This document shows positions 1 to 7,991 of a stretch of 50,249 nucleotides of DNA, piece by piece (position 1 is the stretch's first letter; each line of letters opens with the position of its first letter). Position numbers and translations under genes: made by a program. The DNA is taken from positions 1-50,249 of the forward strand of contig NZ_JARFYN010000051.1 in NCBI RefSeq assembly GCF_030272695.1, read 5' to 3'. Source of the DNA: Martinezella calliandrae (GTDB lineage Bacteria; Pseudomonadota; Alphaproteobacteria; Rhizobiales; Rhizobiaceae). A model generated the notes under the pieces. It ran no database searches. It saw only the letters and a list, made by a program, of their open reading frames with translations, and had not been told where the DNA came from.

Positions 1-114
1 TGTGGAGAGGAACGCTCTGGCGCGGGACGCAAGCCCCGCGTGAAACGAGCCTCGATGCGACAAGTCGTGGACTTGCGCGGGAAGCAGGAACCAGACAACG
101 AGACGGCTGCCTAG
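1..114 (+). CDS. 3' end of an unidentified basic protein (partial)
   Basis: A reading frame open from the window edge codes for 37 residues ending at TAG 112-114. The tail is rich in Lys and Arg (it contains GRKPRVKRASMRQVVDLRGK) and ends in Asp-Asn-Glu-Thr-Ala-Ala. The same tail, with only two or three conservative changes at its end, is encoded on the opposite strand at 50117-50249. Differences between the copies that are mostly silent or conservative suggest both were under protein-level selection. I do not recognise the family. A transposase or another DNA-binding protein is possible given the charge and the repeat context, but this is not shown by the sequence. Confidence 0.6.
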   Translation, partial: CGEERSGAGRKPRVKRASMRQVVDLRGKQEPDNETAA

Positions 115-158
115 CTTTAATCAGCTATGCACTGGTTTGTTTAGGTTCTGGAGAGCGG
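1..158 (+). repeat. Left arm of a 158-bp inverted repeat bounding the window
   Basis: This segment matches the reverse complement of 50073-50230 without gaps and with about six mismatches in 158 bases. The mismatches cluster at the end of the coding part (around 90-111). The match covers the last 37 codons of an open reading frame, its TAG stop at 112-114 and 44 bp of downstream sequence, then stops abruptly after 158. The left limit is the window edge, so the repeat may be longer. Identity that ends at the same base in both copies fits either two copies of one insertion element or a duplicated gene plus flank. Confidence 0.9.
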
Positions 159-239
159 CACTCCCTGGATCATCCGCCCCGCCGCGCCGCCACGAAGATA
201 TCGAGCAACTCGATGTCCAGCGCCATTCAAGCAAGGAAG

Positions 240-536
240 AACAAGGTCAGAAATCAAAATCAGAAGACCATCAGATCCAGCTTTTTCAATAACATAGCGA
301 GGTGTGCATTGTGTGGTGGGATCGGGTGGACCAAGGAACTGAACGGACTCGTGACGATAGACGAAGCCGAGCTGGGCAAGTATGAAGATGCGGTCTCTTC
401 CGACGGACGGCTGGACGGTGAAGTCAAAACCGGAAAGGGTTTTGATAGTGGCAAGCCTGCCCATCCGCAATACGGGTTTGGCCGGATTTGCAATCTTGAT
501 AGCGAACTGCGCCAAGATCCCGCCGATCAGGAGACG
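240..536 (-). pseudogene. Degenerate IS21-family istB (transposition helper ATPase) fragment
   Basis: Read on the minus strand, this stretch encodes a recognisable N-terminal part of the IstB helper ATPase: ATIKTLSGFDFTVQPSVGRD, then an aspect like FLGPP where IstB has the start of its Walker A loop. The expected GPPGxGKS is broken: in frame it reads GPPDPTTQ, while the next frame supplies HLAMLL, matching the His-Leu-Ala segment that normally follows the P-loop. That indicates a frameshift inside the ATP site. Neither the rest of IstB nor an IstA transposase is present, so it is a dead remnant of an IS21-type element. It lies 80 bp inside the left repeat arm. The remaining bases from 159 to 239 show nothing I can identify. 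Confidence 0.7.
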
Positions 537-540
537 ATGA

Positions 541-1188
541 CTACCGCACCTTGCCCTCATCGCCGGCCATTGCCGAGAGCAGGTTCTCAAGCTCGGCAAT
601 CTCCTTTGCCGAAACCTCATGCCCTCGGTCTGGCAAGACGTCACAGCGCAGACTGGCCCGTGCGCGGGCCAGGGTTTCGGCAGCATCGGCGAAAGCGTCG
701 ACCGGGATCCAGGGGTCCTTATCGGAGCCGGTCAGATAAACCGGAATGCGATCGAGATCGGCAAAGGATCGATCGCATTCGGAGGTGCCAACGCGGCAAC
801 CTGTGAAATTGGCCATGGCACCCTGCCATGGCCCGTACTTCATCGCATATTCGAGCGCAAGGCAGGCGCCCTGGCTGAAGCCGCCGATCAAAAGCGGGGC
901 CGCCTGACCCCGCCGCGACAGATCTTCGGCGATGCCGCGAACATAGGCGAGCGACGCCTCAAGCTCCATGCGCGTCGCCGGTGTCAGCGGTTCGGTGGCC
1001 CGCGCGCCGTACCAGCTGTTGCTGGCGGCCCGCGGCAACACGAAGGCCACGCCCGGAGCCTTGAGCCTGCCGATCACCTGGTCGCGCATGTCTTCGGGCG
1101 ACTGGGTTCGTCCGTGGATGAAGATACAGTGGACTTGAGCCTCCTCGGGAGACGGGCCGAGGAAGAGAGGTTCGTAATGAGTCGCCAT
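541..1188 (-). CDS. Carboxylesterase/phospholipase-type alpha/beta hydrolase (MhqD-like)
   Basis: The 215-residue product has the small carboxylesterase fold. The nucleophile is in GGFSQGA (Ser105), an acid lies in GSDKDPWIP (Asp156 or Asp158), and the catalytic His is in DRGHEVS (about His190). There is no signal peptide, so it should be cytoplasmic. It starts 9 bp after the stop of the ring-cleaving dioxygenase gene and is probably co-transcribed with it. The same pairing of a small esterase and a VOC-type hydroquinone dioxygenase is known in quinone-resistance loci (MhqD and MhqO of Bacillus), which suggests it processes a ring-cleavage product or protects against quinones. The natural substrate is unknown. 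Confidence 0.85.
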   Translation of the reverse strand: MATHYEPLFLGPSPEEAQVHCIFIHGRTQSPEDMRDQVIGRLKAPGVAFVLPRAASNSWYGARATEPLTPATRMELEASLAYVRGIAEDLSRRGQAAPLLIGGFSQGACLALEYAMKYGPWQGAMANFTGCRVGTSECDRSFADLDRIPVYLTGSDKDPWIPVDAFADAAETLARARASLRCDVLPDRGHEVSAKEIAELENLLSAMAGDEGKVR

Positions 1189-1197
1189 CGATGTAAC

Positions 1198-2154
1198 TCA
1201 GAACCTTGCGGGTTCCAGGCCGGCGATCAGCTCTTCGCGGCGGTTCTCGAACCATGGCGGGAAGACGAGCGTCGTTCCGATCTTGTCCGCCGGCTCGTCG
1301 AGCGCCCAGCCGCCTTCGACCGACCAAGCGATCTCGAACAGCGCCCCGCCCGGTGAGCGGACGTAGCAGGACTTGAAGTAGTTGCGGTCTTTCTGGTCGG
1401 AGACGTCCGTGAAGCCGAGGCCCTCCAGATGCGCCTTCAGCTTAAGCTGATTTTCTTCATCGCCGGTGTTAAGGGCGAGATGATGGATGGTGCCGCCGGC
1501 AAGCGTCCAGGTTCCCTGTGGGCCGCTCGCCTCGTGCAGGACCTCGACCATGCTGCTCGGACCATTGCCGTTCGGAACAGAGAACATCAGCCCTTCATCG
1601 CTGTCGCCTTCCTTCTTCATCGACAGGCCGACCGTCAGGAAATCGTCCATCGAGGTTCGGTCGAAGACGGCAATTCCAGCGCCGTAGATGCCCTTGATGC
1701 CGTGTTCGGCGGTGACACCCTGCGCCTCGTTGACGATCGGAGGGCGGCTGTCGACGGGGCTTTCCACCAGCTCGTGCGGAATGCCGCAAGGATGCTTGAA
1801 GGCGACGCGGGTGATGCCGAAGCGCGATATCGTCTCGGCTGCGATGCCGCGGGTATTGAGGCGATCGACCCAATAGCCGGCGGCGCCGACCGGAATCGCT
1901 TGCATGATGATCTTGGACTGGTTCGTGCCACGCTTGCCGAAGACGGCGGGTTTACGGAAGGGGAAAGTGGTGATGATCGTCGAGGCTTCGCCGCCGCGCG
2001 ATCCGTAGTAGAGGTGGTAGACGGGGATGACGCCGTCAAAAAGCACGGTGCGTTTGACCGAATAAAGGCCGAGCACCGTGGTGTAGAAATCGTAATCTTC
2101 CTGCACGCCGTCGGTGCAAAGGGTCAAATGATGATAGCCGCTGACAAGTGCCAT
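1198..2154 (-). CDS. VOC-family extradiol-type ring-cleaving dioxygenase (PcpA/LinE/MhqO-like)
   Basis: The 318-residue protein has two glyoxalase/VOC modules, as in hydroquinone 1,2-dioxygenases. The predicted Fe(II) ligands sit where that family has them: His in GYHHLTL (residue 8 or 9), His in GTIHHLAL (224 or 225) and Glu in GALFEIAW (274). The start at 2154 was chosen because a strong AGGAGGAG lies just upstream; the frame remains open for 31 more codons but these lie in the control region. It likely cleaves a para-dihydroxylated ring between a hydroxyl carbon and its neighbour. It is first in a two-gene unit with the downstream esterase and is divergent from a LysR gene. The exact substrate cannot be read from the sequence. 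Confidence 0.85.
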   Translation of the reverse strand: MALVSGYHHLTLCTDGVQEDYDFYTTVLGLYSVKRTVLFDGVIPVYHLYYGSRGGEASTIITTFPFRKPAVFGKRGTNQSKIIMQAIPVGAAGYWVDRLNTRGIAAETISRFGITRVAFKHPCGIPHELVESPVDSRPPIVNEAQGVTAEHGIKGIYGAGIAVFDRTSMDDFLTVGLSMKKEGDSDEGLMFSVPNGNGPSSMVEVLHEASGPQGTWTLAGGTIHHLALNTGDEENQLKLKAHLEGLGFTDVSDQKDRNYFKSCYVRSPGGALFEIAWSVEGGWALDEPADKIGTTLVFPPWFENRREELIAGLEPARF

Positions 2155-2325
2155 CTTTCTCCTCCTGTGAAAAAACCCATTGTCTTTGGGGCGCGCGGCT
2201 CCTCCCCCGCGTTCCTCCCCAACTTTACGGTTCGCAGACACCGTCAAAACTGCGCGCCAACCGCTTAATGTTTGAAAACTATAGCCGATCCAAAACGGCT
2301 GTTGATGAGATTGTTCATAAATACT

Positions 2326-2340
2326 ATAGCATTTTGCTAT
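2326..2340. promoter_or_regulatory. Probable LysR operator overlapping the lysR start codon
   Basis: A perfect dyad ATAGC-N5-GCTAT with the T-N11-A signature of LysR-type sites lies between the divergent dioxygenase and LysR genes. Its right half-site overlaps the LysR ATG (2339-2341). The second LysR gene has a related site at exactly the same offset (12841-12855). Binding here would be expected to repress lysR itself and position the regulator for the divergent promoter. Confidence 0.55.
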
Positions 2341-3322
2341 GAAGATCGTGGAACATCACCTCGTGCAACTGGCCGCCGTGATTGAAACCGGCGGCGTCAC
2401 CGAAGCTGCGGCCATGCTCGGCATGACGCAATCGGCGGTATCACGAACCATTTCCATTCTCGAAAAGCGCGTCGGCGAGCCGCTGTTTGTTTCCGGCCGC
2501 CGGCCGATGCAGCCGACCCCGCTCGGCGAGCAGCTCGGCTTGCAGGGCAAGGCCATTCTGGCATCCTCGCGCAAGGCGATGGAGATCATTCGCAGCTTCA
2601 AATCCGGCTCGTTCGGGCAAGTGCGGATCGGCGGTGTGCCATTCTTCATGGATGCCGTCGTCTCGCTGATGATCGCCTCCTTCCAGCGGGACGAACCGGG
2701 CATCATGGTGCATCAGTCCTATGGCAACTATCAGGATCTGGTGAGCGAACTGGAGTCCGGCCAGATCGATCTCGCGGTGACGCCCTCGGGCTCCAGCGAC
2801 CTCAGGGTCGATCAGCAATTCGAGCCGCTGCTGCCGGCGCGCAACGTTCTCGCCTGCGGCGCGGGCCATCCGCTGGTGCGAAAACGCAATCTCGCGATCG
2901 ACGATATTCTCAATTACCCCTGGGTCGCTCCCTTGCCGGGCTCGCCACTGGTGCTGGATCTGCACAATATTCTGTTAACGCTCGGCATCGAGGAAGTCTC
3001 CATTCGATATGCCGGCGGCTCGTTGCTCAGCGTCATGAACTATCTGACCGGGACGGATGCGCTGGCGATCCTGCCGCTTTCGGTCGCCCACTCGTTCCGC
3101 CGGGAAAACAGGATCAGCGTCATACCGCTCGACATTCCGCAGCCGGAACGGGCGCTCGGGATCATGACAAAGAAGAAGCCTTATTCCAATCCAGCTGGGC
3201 GCAAGTTCATCGGTCACCTGAGGCGGGAGTTTTCCGAACTGCGCCGAGCGATCGAAAAGCATGAGCAGGCAATTCACTGGGCACATGGTCCGTTCATGGC
3301 AGAGCGCAAGGGTGGGGCGTGA
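2339..3322 (+). CDS. LysR-family transcriptional regulator (unit A)
   Basis: The 327-residue protein has an N-terminal winged helix-turn-helix (about residues 5-62, with AAMLGMTQSAVSRTISILEK) and a two-lobed LysR effector-binding domain with GSPLVLDLHN and a C-terminal tail. It is a clear paralogue of the LysR at 12854, with long runs of shared sequence and the same total plan. It is divergent from the ring-cleaving dioxygenase/esterase pair and convergent with the intradiol dioxygenase gene at 3372, so it probably controls the divergent pair in response to an aromatic or ring-cleavage product. No Shine-Dalgarno sequence precedes the ATG at 2339, and the start codon lies inside a palindromic operator-like site. 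Confidence 0.9.
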   Translation: MKIVEHHLVQLAAVIETGGVTEAAAMLGMTQSAVSRTISILEKRVGEPLFVSGRRPMQPTPLGEQLGLQGKAILASSRKAMEIIRSFKSGSFGQVRIGGVPFFMDAVVSLMIASFQRDEPGIMVHQSYGNYQDLVSELESGQIDLAVTPSGSSDLRVDQQFEPLLPARNVLACGAGHPLVRKRNLAIDDILNYPWVAPLPGSPLVLDLHNILLTLGIEEVSIRYAGGSLLSVMNYLTGTDALAILPLSVAHSFRRENRISVIPLDIPQPERALGIMTKKKPYSNPAGRKFIGHLRREFSELRRAIEKHEQAIHWAHGPFMAERKGGA

Positions 3323-3364
3323 GGGAAATCGCACCGCCCCGAACCTTTCGCGCCCCGCGGTCTA

Positions 3365-3398
3365 GCGAGCATCAGTGCTCGCGCGGCCGCGCGAGCAC
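3365..3398. terminator. Overlapping GC-rich hairpins at a convergent gene junction
   Basis: A 24-bp perfect palindrome (3375-3398, left arm GTGCTCGCGCGG) lies in the last codons of the intradiol dioxygenase gene. A second arm, GCGAGCA at 3365-3371, can pair with TGCTCGC at 3376-3382 instead. The two hairpins are therefore mutually exclusive. The site lies 43 bp after the LysR stop and straddles the end of the converging gene. No T-run follows, so a role as a bidirectional terminator or RNA-stabilising element is an inference. Confidence 0.45.
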
Positions 3399-4259
3399 GA
3401 AGTCGTAATCGACCTCCCAGAACCAGCCCGGAAACTCCAGTTCGCGAGACCGTTGCGGGTCATCGACGCGCTTGAATTCGGCGAGCAGACTTTCCTTGAC
3501 GCCGAAGACGGCGTCGGAATTGATATAAGGGTCGTGCGGATCGAAGATATGCGTCGTCAGCGTCTCGAAGCCGCCGGCCTTGATGATGAAGTGCAGGTGC
3601 GCCGGCCGGTAGGGATGGCGGCCGAGCGCCATCAGAAGCTTGCCCACCGTGCCGTCGTCCGGGATCGGATAGAATTTCGGCTTGACCGCGCGAAACCAGT
3701 AGCGCCCGTCCTCGCCCGTGCGGAAAACGCCGCGCAGATTGAAGTCCGGCTGGATACCCTTCTGTTGCACATCGTAAAAGCCTTCGTCATTGGCCTGCCA
3801 GACGTCGAGTACGGTGTTTGCGATCGGACGGCCTTTGGTGTCGAGGACGCGGCCGTGTATGACCATATCCTCGCCTTTCTGGTCGAGGCAGATGTTGCTC
3901 CCCATCGGCAGCTCCGGCGCGTCGGCGACGTGGAATGGCCCAAGCACGGTCGATTCGGAGGCTCCCGTTGGCTTGCGATTATTGATTGCATCGACCAGCA
4001 TGGAGACGCCGAGCACGTCCGAAAGCAGGATGAATTCCTGCCGCCACTCGTTGCAGAGGTGGCCGGTCTGGGTCAGGAACATGATCGCCTTGAACCATTC
4101 CTCCTGGGTCGGCTCGATCTCCTTGACCGCCTCGTGCAGTTTGCGGGTGATGACGGCGATGACGTCCTTCAGGCGCTCATCGCGCGCGTTGATATTGCGA
4201 CCGGTGACGACCTCCACCGAGTTCTCTTCGGTGAAAAATCCCTTTTCATGCGTTTCCAT
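3372..4259 (-). CDS. Intradiol dioxygenase, hydroxyquinol 1,2-dioxygenase type (copy 1)
   Basis: The 295-residue length is that of hydroxyquinol 1,2-dioxygenases. An N-terminal helical linker and dimerisation domain is followed by the intradiol beta-sandwich. All four Fe(III) ligands are present: Tyr162 (EGFYDVQ), Tyr197 (KFYPIP), His221 and His223 (RPAHLHF). The spacing is almost identical to that of characterised hydroxyquinol dioxygenases. The expected reaction is ring opening of 1,2,4-trihydroxybenzene to maleylacetate, which the reductase encoded in the same operon would use. Catechol or chlorocatechol cleavage cannot be excluded. It is the last gene of the nine-gene unit B, 10 bp after the FAD monooxygenase stop, and the second intradiol enzyme of that operon. 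Confidence 0.9.
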   Translation of the reverse strand: METHEKGFFTEENSVEVVTGRNINARDERLKDVIAVITRKLHEAVKEIEPTQEEWFKAIMFLTQTGHLCNEWRQEFILLSDVLGVSMLVDAINNRKPTGASESTVLGPFHVADAPELPMGSNICLDQKGEDMVIHGRVLDTKGRPIANTVLDVWQANDEGFYDVQQKGIQPDFNLRGVFRTGEDGRYWFRAVKPKFYPIPDDGTVGKLLMALGRHPYRPAHLHFIIKAGGFETLTTHIFDPHDPYINSDAVFGVKESLLAEFKRVDDPQRSRELEFPGWFWEVDYDFVLARPREH

Positions 4260-4269
4260 GGTTCACATC

Positions 4270-6024
4270 TCACAGGGCTAGAACGGATGTCAGGGCGCGG
4301 CGGAGCTCGGCGAGCGGCTCCTCCACGATGGTTTCTCGGCGCCAGCAGACGTGCTGGTCGGGCCGCACGAGAACGACGCCGCTATCGCGGACCTCGCGCT
4401 GGTTAGCCCAATCGCCGGTCAGGTCCTGCCAGTGCTGGCGCGGGCCGATGACGTGAGCTTCGATGTCGAGGCCAAGTTCGCGGCCAAGGATGCGGGCCGC
4501 TTCAGCCCAGCCCCGGCCGCCAATCCCCGTCAGCACCGTGAAACGGCCCCTACCGCAGAGATCGAGCGTCGAGGCTTTCGCGCCACCCTCGCTATAGACC
4601 CAGGCATGCGGCAGCCGCGCGCCAGGCCAAGTGGTCGGATGATAGTGCAGTTCGGCATCCCTCTCGAAGGCCGGCTCCGGCTGGCCGTCCGTCAGGATGG
4701 CATCGGAGACATAACGCTGGTTCATCTCGACGCCATGAGCGTCGAATTCATAGATCTTGGCGGCGATCGTCTTGCGGATCGCGGCACGCTGCGCTTCGGC
4801 GGCGGCCGTGTCGTCGCAGCGTGCGTCCATGTTCTGCTGCATTTTCACCGGGTCGATTGAATCGAGCAGGCCGAGCGCCTTGAATATCGGCCCGAATTCC
4901 TCGATCGACTTGTTGGCGCGGGTGACGATCTGCTTGGCGATCGGGGCGCGCTCGCGCTGATAGCTGTCGAGCAGCTTTGGCCCGGCCTTGCCCTTTAGCA
5001 CATGGGAAAGTTTCCAGGCGAGGTTGAAGGCGTCCTGGATCGAGGTGTTGGAGCCGAGCCCGTTCGACGGCGGATGGCGGTGCGTGGCGTCACCCATGCA
5101 GAAGACCCGGCCCTGCTGCATCGTCGTCGCATAGAGATTGTTAACTGTCCAGGTCGAAACCGACTGGATCTCGACCTGCAGTTCATGATCGCCGACGAGA
5201 TCGCGCACCACTTTGGTGGCAAAGGCGCTGTCTACCTCGGGCGCCGGCTGATTGATGTCGTAGCCCCAGACGATCAGCCATTCGTTCCATGGCCGGACCA
5301 TGCGCACCAGGCCCATGCCGATGCCGCCGACATCGGCGCCGGGCTGGACCACCCAATAGAGCACCGAGGGCCGGTGAGCGACATATTTCGAAAGGTCGGC
5401 CTTGAAGAGGATATTCATCGACCCGCCGACGCCCATGCGACCCTCGAAAGTGAGCCCCGCATCCTCGGCCACCTTGGAATTGCCGCCGTCGGCGCCGATT
5501 AAATATTTCGAGCGAACGGTGAAGTCGCGGCCGGTGAGCCTGTCGCGGCAGGTGGTAATTACGCCCTCGGCATCCTGTACATGGCTTAGATATTCGGTCG
5601 ACATGCGCGCCTGTGCGCCGCGCGAGCAGGCGGTCTTGAAGAGCAGCGGCTCCATGAAGGTCTGCGGCAAGTCGTTCATATGCGATGGCGAGGAAAGCAG
5701 ATGCTCGGCGCGGCTCACCGGATGAGTGCCCCAACTACGCATGCGGCCGATCTCCTCACCGGCGAGCGACGTGCAGAAAACGTTCTGGCCCATCAGGTCC
5801 TGGCCTGTGGCGAAGAGATAAGCTTCCGCCTCGACGTCTTGCCCAAGGTCGCGCAGAACCTCCATCGTGCGCTGGTTGGTGATGTGCGCGCGTGGCGTGT
5901 TGGCAAGCCAGCGATAGCGGTTGATGACCATGGTCTCGACCCCGTCTGTGGCAAGCAGCGCTGCACAGGCCGAGCCGGCGGGGCCCGTGCCTATGATCAG
6001 AACGTCGGTGTTGATATCAGCCAT
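4270..6024 (-). CDS. FAD-dependent phenol hydroxylase (TfdB/PheA-like)
   Basis: The 584-residue protein is a single-component flavoprotein aromatic hydroxylase. It has an N-terminal FAD site VLIIGTGPAGSA (GTGPAG at residues 12-17), the DG-type motif LIGADGGNS, the second FAD motif GDATHRHPPSNGLGS and a C-terminal thioredoxin-like domain. The segment NTPRAHITNQRTMEVLRDLG is typical of 2,4-dichlorophenol 6-monooxygenases and relatives. It should use NAD(P)H and O2 to add an ortho hydroxyl to a phenol. The start at 6024 is preceded by GGAGGG and overlaps the LivM-type gene by 8 bp; the longer open frame upstream lies inside that gene. The next gene is an intradiol dioxygenase that could take its product. 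Confidence 0.9.
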   Translation of the reverse strand: MADINTDVLIIGTGPAGSACAALLATDGVETMVINRYRWLANTPRAHITNQRTMEVLRDLGQDVEAEAYLFATGQDLMGQNVFCTSLAGEEIGRMRSWGTHPVSRAEHLLSSPSHMNDLPQTFMEPLLFKTACSRGAQARMSTEYLSHVQDAEGVITTCRDRLTGRDFTVRSKYLIGADGGNSKVAEDAGLTFEGRMGVGGSMNILFKADLSKYVAHRPSVLYWVVQPGADVGGIGMGLVRMVRPWNEWLIVWGYDINQPAPEVDSAFATKVVRDLVGDHELQVEIQSVSTWTVNNLYATTMQQGRVFCMGDATHRHPPSNGLGSNTSIQDAFNLAWKLSHVLKGKAGPKLLDSYQRERAPIAKQIVTRANKSIEEFGPIFKALGLLDSIDPVKMQQNMDARCDDTAAAEAQRAAIRKTIAAKIYEFDAHGVEMNQRYVSDAILTDGQPEPAFERDAELHYHPTTWPGARLPHAWVYSEGGAKASTLDLCGRGRFTVLTGIGGRGWAEAARILGRELGLDIEAHVIGPRQHWQDLTGDWANQREVRDSGVVLVRPDQHVCWRRETIVEEPLAELRRALTSVLAL

Positions 6025-7126
6025 GCGGCCCTCCTTTGGTGCTCTTGATCGATGGTCCGCCGGACAGGATGCGGCGGACGGGGAAAAGCTGAAGCCCTGT
6101 GCGCTCGGCAAAAAGGCCCCACAATCCCCGCGGGGCGAACAGCATGATGGCGATGCCGAGAAAACCGAGGACGAGCAGATACCAGGAGCCGTAATCGGCA
6201 AACAGGTTCTGCAGGATGAAGAAGACGATCACGCCGACGATCGGCCCCTCGATGGTGCCAATTCCGCCGATGACCACGATGAATATCACATAGGCCGTCC
6301 AGTCGGTGACCGAGAAGGCGGCGTCCGGCGAGATGCGGGCCTTCTGCAGGTAGATGAGCGCACCGGTGAGACCGGTGACGAACGCGGCAGCAAGATAGAC
6401 GGCGAATTTGACGCGGTTCGGGTCTATCCCGACCGAGCGGGCGGCCTCGCGATTGTCGCGCACGGCGGCAAGGCCGAGCCCCTGCTTGGAGCGCAGCAGC
6501 CGATAGGCGGCGCCGATCGTGGCGCAGGCAAGGAAGATTGCCAGCCAATAGCACACCATGTCGGCGGCCTGTGCCGGCCGCACGCCGAACCATTCTGCAA
6601 CCAAGTGAACACCGGGCAGCTCGCGCGTGACGCCAGAGGGCAGCGACGTGCCCGTACCGCCGCCGAGCGCCTTCCACTGCGCCAATATGAGCCGCACCAC
6701 CTCGGCGATCACCCAAGTGCCGATCGCGAAATAGGCGCCGTGAAGGCGGAAGACGAAGAAAGCGGTCGGCACCGACAACGCCATTGCGGCAAGGCCGCCG
6801 AGCAAGATCGCGATGACGGGATTCATGCCGCTGAGGATGACGCAGGCGGTCATCATATAAGCGCCGAAGCCGACGAAGGCCTGCTGACCGACTGAAACCA
6901 GTCCGGCGTAGCCGGCGAGGAGGTTCCAGCTTTGCGCCAATGTCAGCATGGTCAGAATGAAAAACAGGTCCTGCAATGCCGCGCGGCCGACGAAGAAGGG
7001 GGCAGCGATGCCGGCGGCAAGGACGGCGGCAACGAGCAACGCCGAAACGGACGAGGTGCGGTTGCGCGTAGTAACCGTCCAGCCGATCGAGGCCGCGGGC
7101 GAAGAAGAAAGGGTTTCGTGCGCCAT
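6017..7126 (-). CDS. Liv-type ABC transporter permease (LivM-like, set 1)
   Basis: The 369-residue inner-membrane protein has about ten hydrophobic segments and the conserved LivM patterns WNLLAGYAGLVSVGQQAFVG, YFAIGTWVIAEVVRL, AAVRDNREAARSVGI and VVIGGIGTIEGP. It is one of the two permeases of a branched-chain-amino-acid-type transporter. In this setting the cargo is more likely an aromatic compound than an amino acid. The ATG at 7126 lies one base after the LivH-like stop, so translation is probably coupled. The C-terminus overlaps the FAD hydroxylase start by 8 bp. Confidence 0.9.
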   Translation of the reverse strand: MAHETLSSSPAASIGWTVTTRNRTSSVSALLVAAVLAAGIAAPFFVGRAALQDLFFILTMLTLAQSWNLLAGYAGLVSVGQQAFVGFGAYMMTACVILSGMNPVIAILLGGLAAMALSVPTAFFVFRLHGAYFAIGTWVIAEVVRLILAQWKALGGGTGTSLPSGVTRELPGVHLVAEWFGVRPAQAADMVCYWLAIFLACATIGAAYRLLRSKQGLGLAAVRDNREAARSVGIDPNRVKFAVYLAAAFVTGLTGALIYLQKARISPDAAFSVTDWTAYVIFIVVIGGIGTIEGPIVGVIVFFILQNLFADYGSWYLLVLGFLGIAIMLFAPRGLWGLFAERTGLQLFPVRRILSGGPSIKSTKGGPHG

Positions 7127-7127
7127 C

Positions 7128-7991
7128 TCAGTCCACCACCCTTGGGAAAAGCCCGCGCGGCCGCACCAGCAGCACGAGAAGAAAGGCCACATGGCCCGCC
7201 AGGATCTGCCATTCGGGATTGACGGCAGCCCCAACCGTCTGGGCCACGCCGATGATCACGCCGCCGGCAAGCGTACCCCAGAAAGAGCCGAGCCCGCCGA
7301 TGATGACCGCCTCGAAGGCATAGATCAGCCGCGCCGGCCCCATGGTCGGGTCGAAATTGGCGCGCGTGCCCAGAAAGAGCGCGGCGATCGTCACCACGAC
7401 CATGGCAAGCCCCATTGCGGTCGCGAAGATGCGGTCGGCACGAATGCCCATGAGGCCGGCCGTTGCGCGGTCGTCCGAGGTCGCACGGAAGGCGCGCCCA
7501 ATGCTCGTGCGATAGAAGACGAGGTTGAGGGCGACGATGACGCCGACGGCCGACAGGAAGGTGAGGAGCGACATAGTCCCGACGCTGACCGGACCGAACC
7601 CAAGGGACGCGCTTTCGAGCGCGCCGACGGAGACGCGGCGGCTATCGGCGGAAAAGCCCTGCAGAAGCGCGTTCTGGATGACAACCGACAGGCCGAAGGT
7701 GACGAGCAGCGGCGGCAGGATGTCGTCGCCGATCGTGCGGTTGAGCACAAGGAACTGCAGCGCCCAGCCGACCACAAACATGACCGGCAGGGCGACGAGG
7801 GCCGCGACGAAGGGATTGAGGCCGAGCGCGCTGACGAGCACCAAAAGGAGAAAAGCGGCCAGCACGATGAGATCGCCATGCGCCAGGTTGACCAGCCGCA
7901 TGATGCCGAAGACGAGGCTCAGGCCGGCTGCAAATAGCGCATAGAGCCCGCCAAGCAGAATTCCCTGCACGATCGTGTCGAGCCAGTTCAT
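7128..7991 (-). CDS. Liv-type ABC transporter permease (LivH-like, set 1)
   Basis: The 287-residue integral membrane protein starts MNWLDTIVQGILLGGLYAL and carries LivH hallmarks: GIMRLVNLAHGDLIVLAAF, RAFRATSDDRATAGLMGI and AFEAVIIGGLGSFWGTL. It forms the membrane pore with the LivM-like partner. The start at 7991 overlaps the stop of the preceding LivF-like gene by 4 bp (ATGA arrangement), and the long in-frame extension upstream is inside that gene. It belongs to unit B, so the transported compound probably feeds the hydroxylase and dioxygenases encoded around it. Confidence 0.9.
   Translation of the reverse strand: MNWLDTIVQGILLGGLYALFAAGLSLVFGIMRLVNLAHGDLIVLAAFLLLVLVSALGLNPFVAALVALPVMFVVGWALQFLVLNRTIGDDILPPLLVTFGLSVVIQNALLQGFSADSRRVSVGALESASLGFGPVSVGTMSLLTFLSAVGVIVALNLVFYRTSIGRAFRATSDDRATAGLMGIRADRIFATAMGLAMVVVTIAALFLGTRANFDPTMGPARLIYAFEAVIIGGLGSFWGTLAGGVIIGVAQTVGAAVNPEWQILAGHVAFLLVLLVRPRGLFPRVVD

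Noticed and set aside
213..806. Plus-strand open frame of 197 codons over the istB relic and esterase gene
   Set aside because: It is antisense to the esterase, has low-complexity Arg/Pro-rich sequence and no ribosome site. The minus strand explains the region better.
619..1356. Plus-strand 245-codon frame antisense to the esterase and dioxygenase genes
   Set aside because: Typical GC-rich shadow: spans the junction of two well-supported minus-strand genes and lacks any domain.
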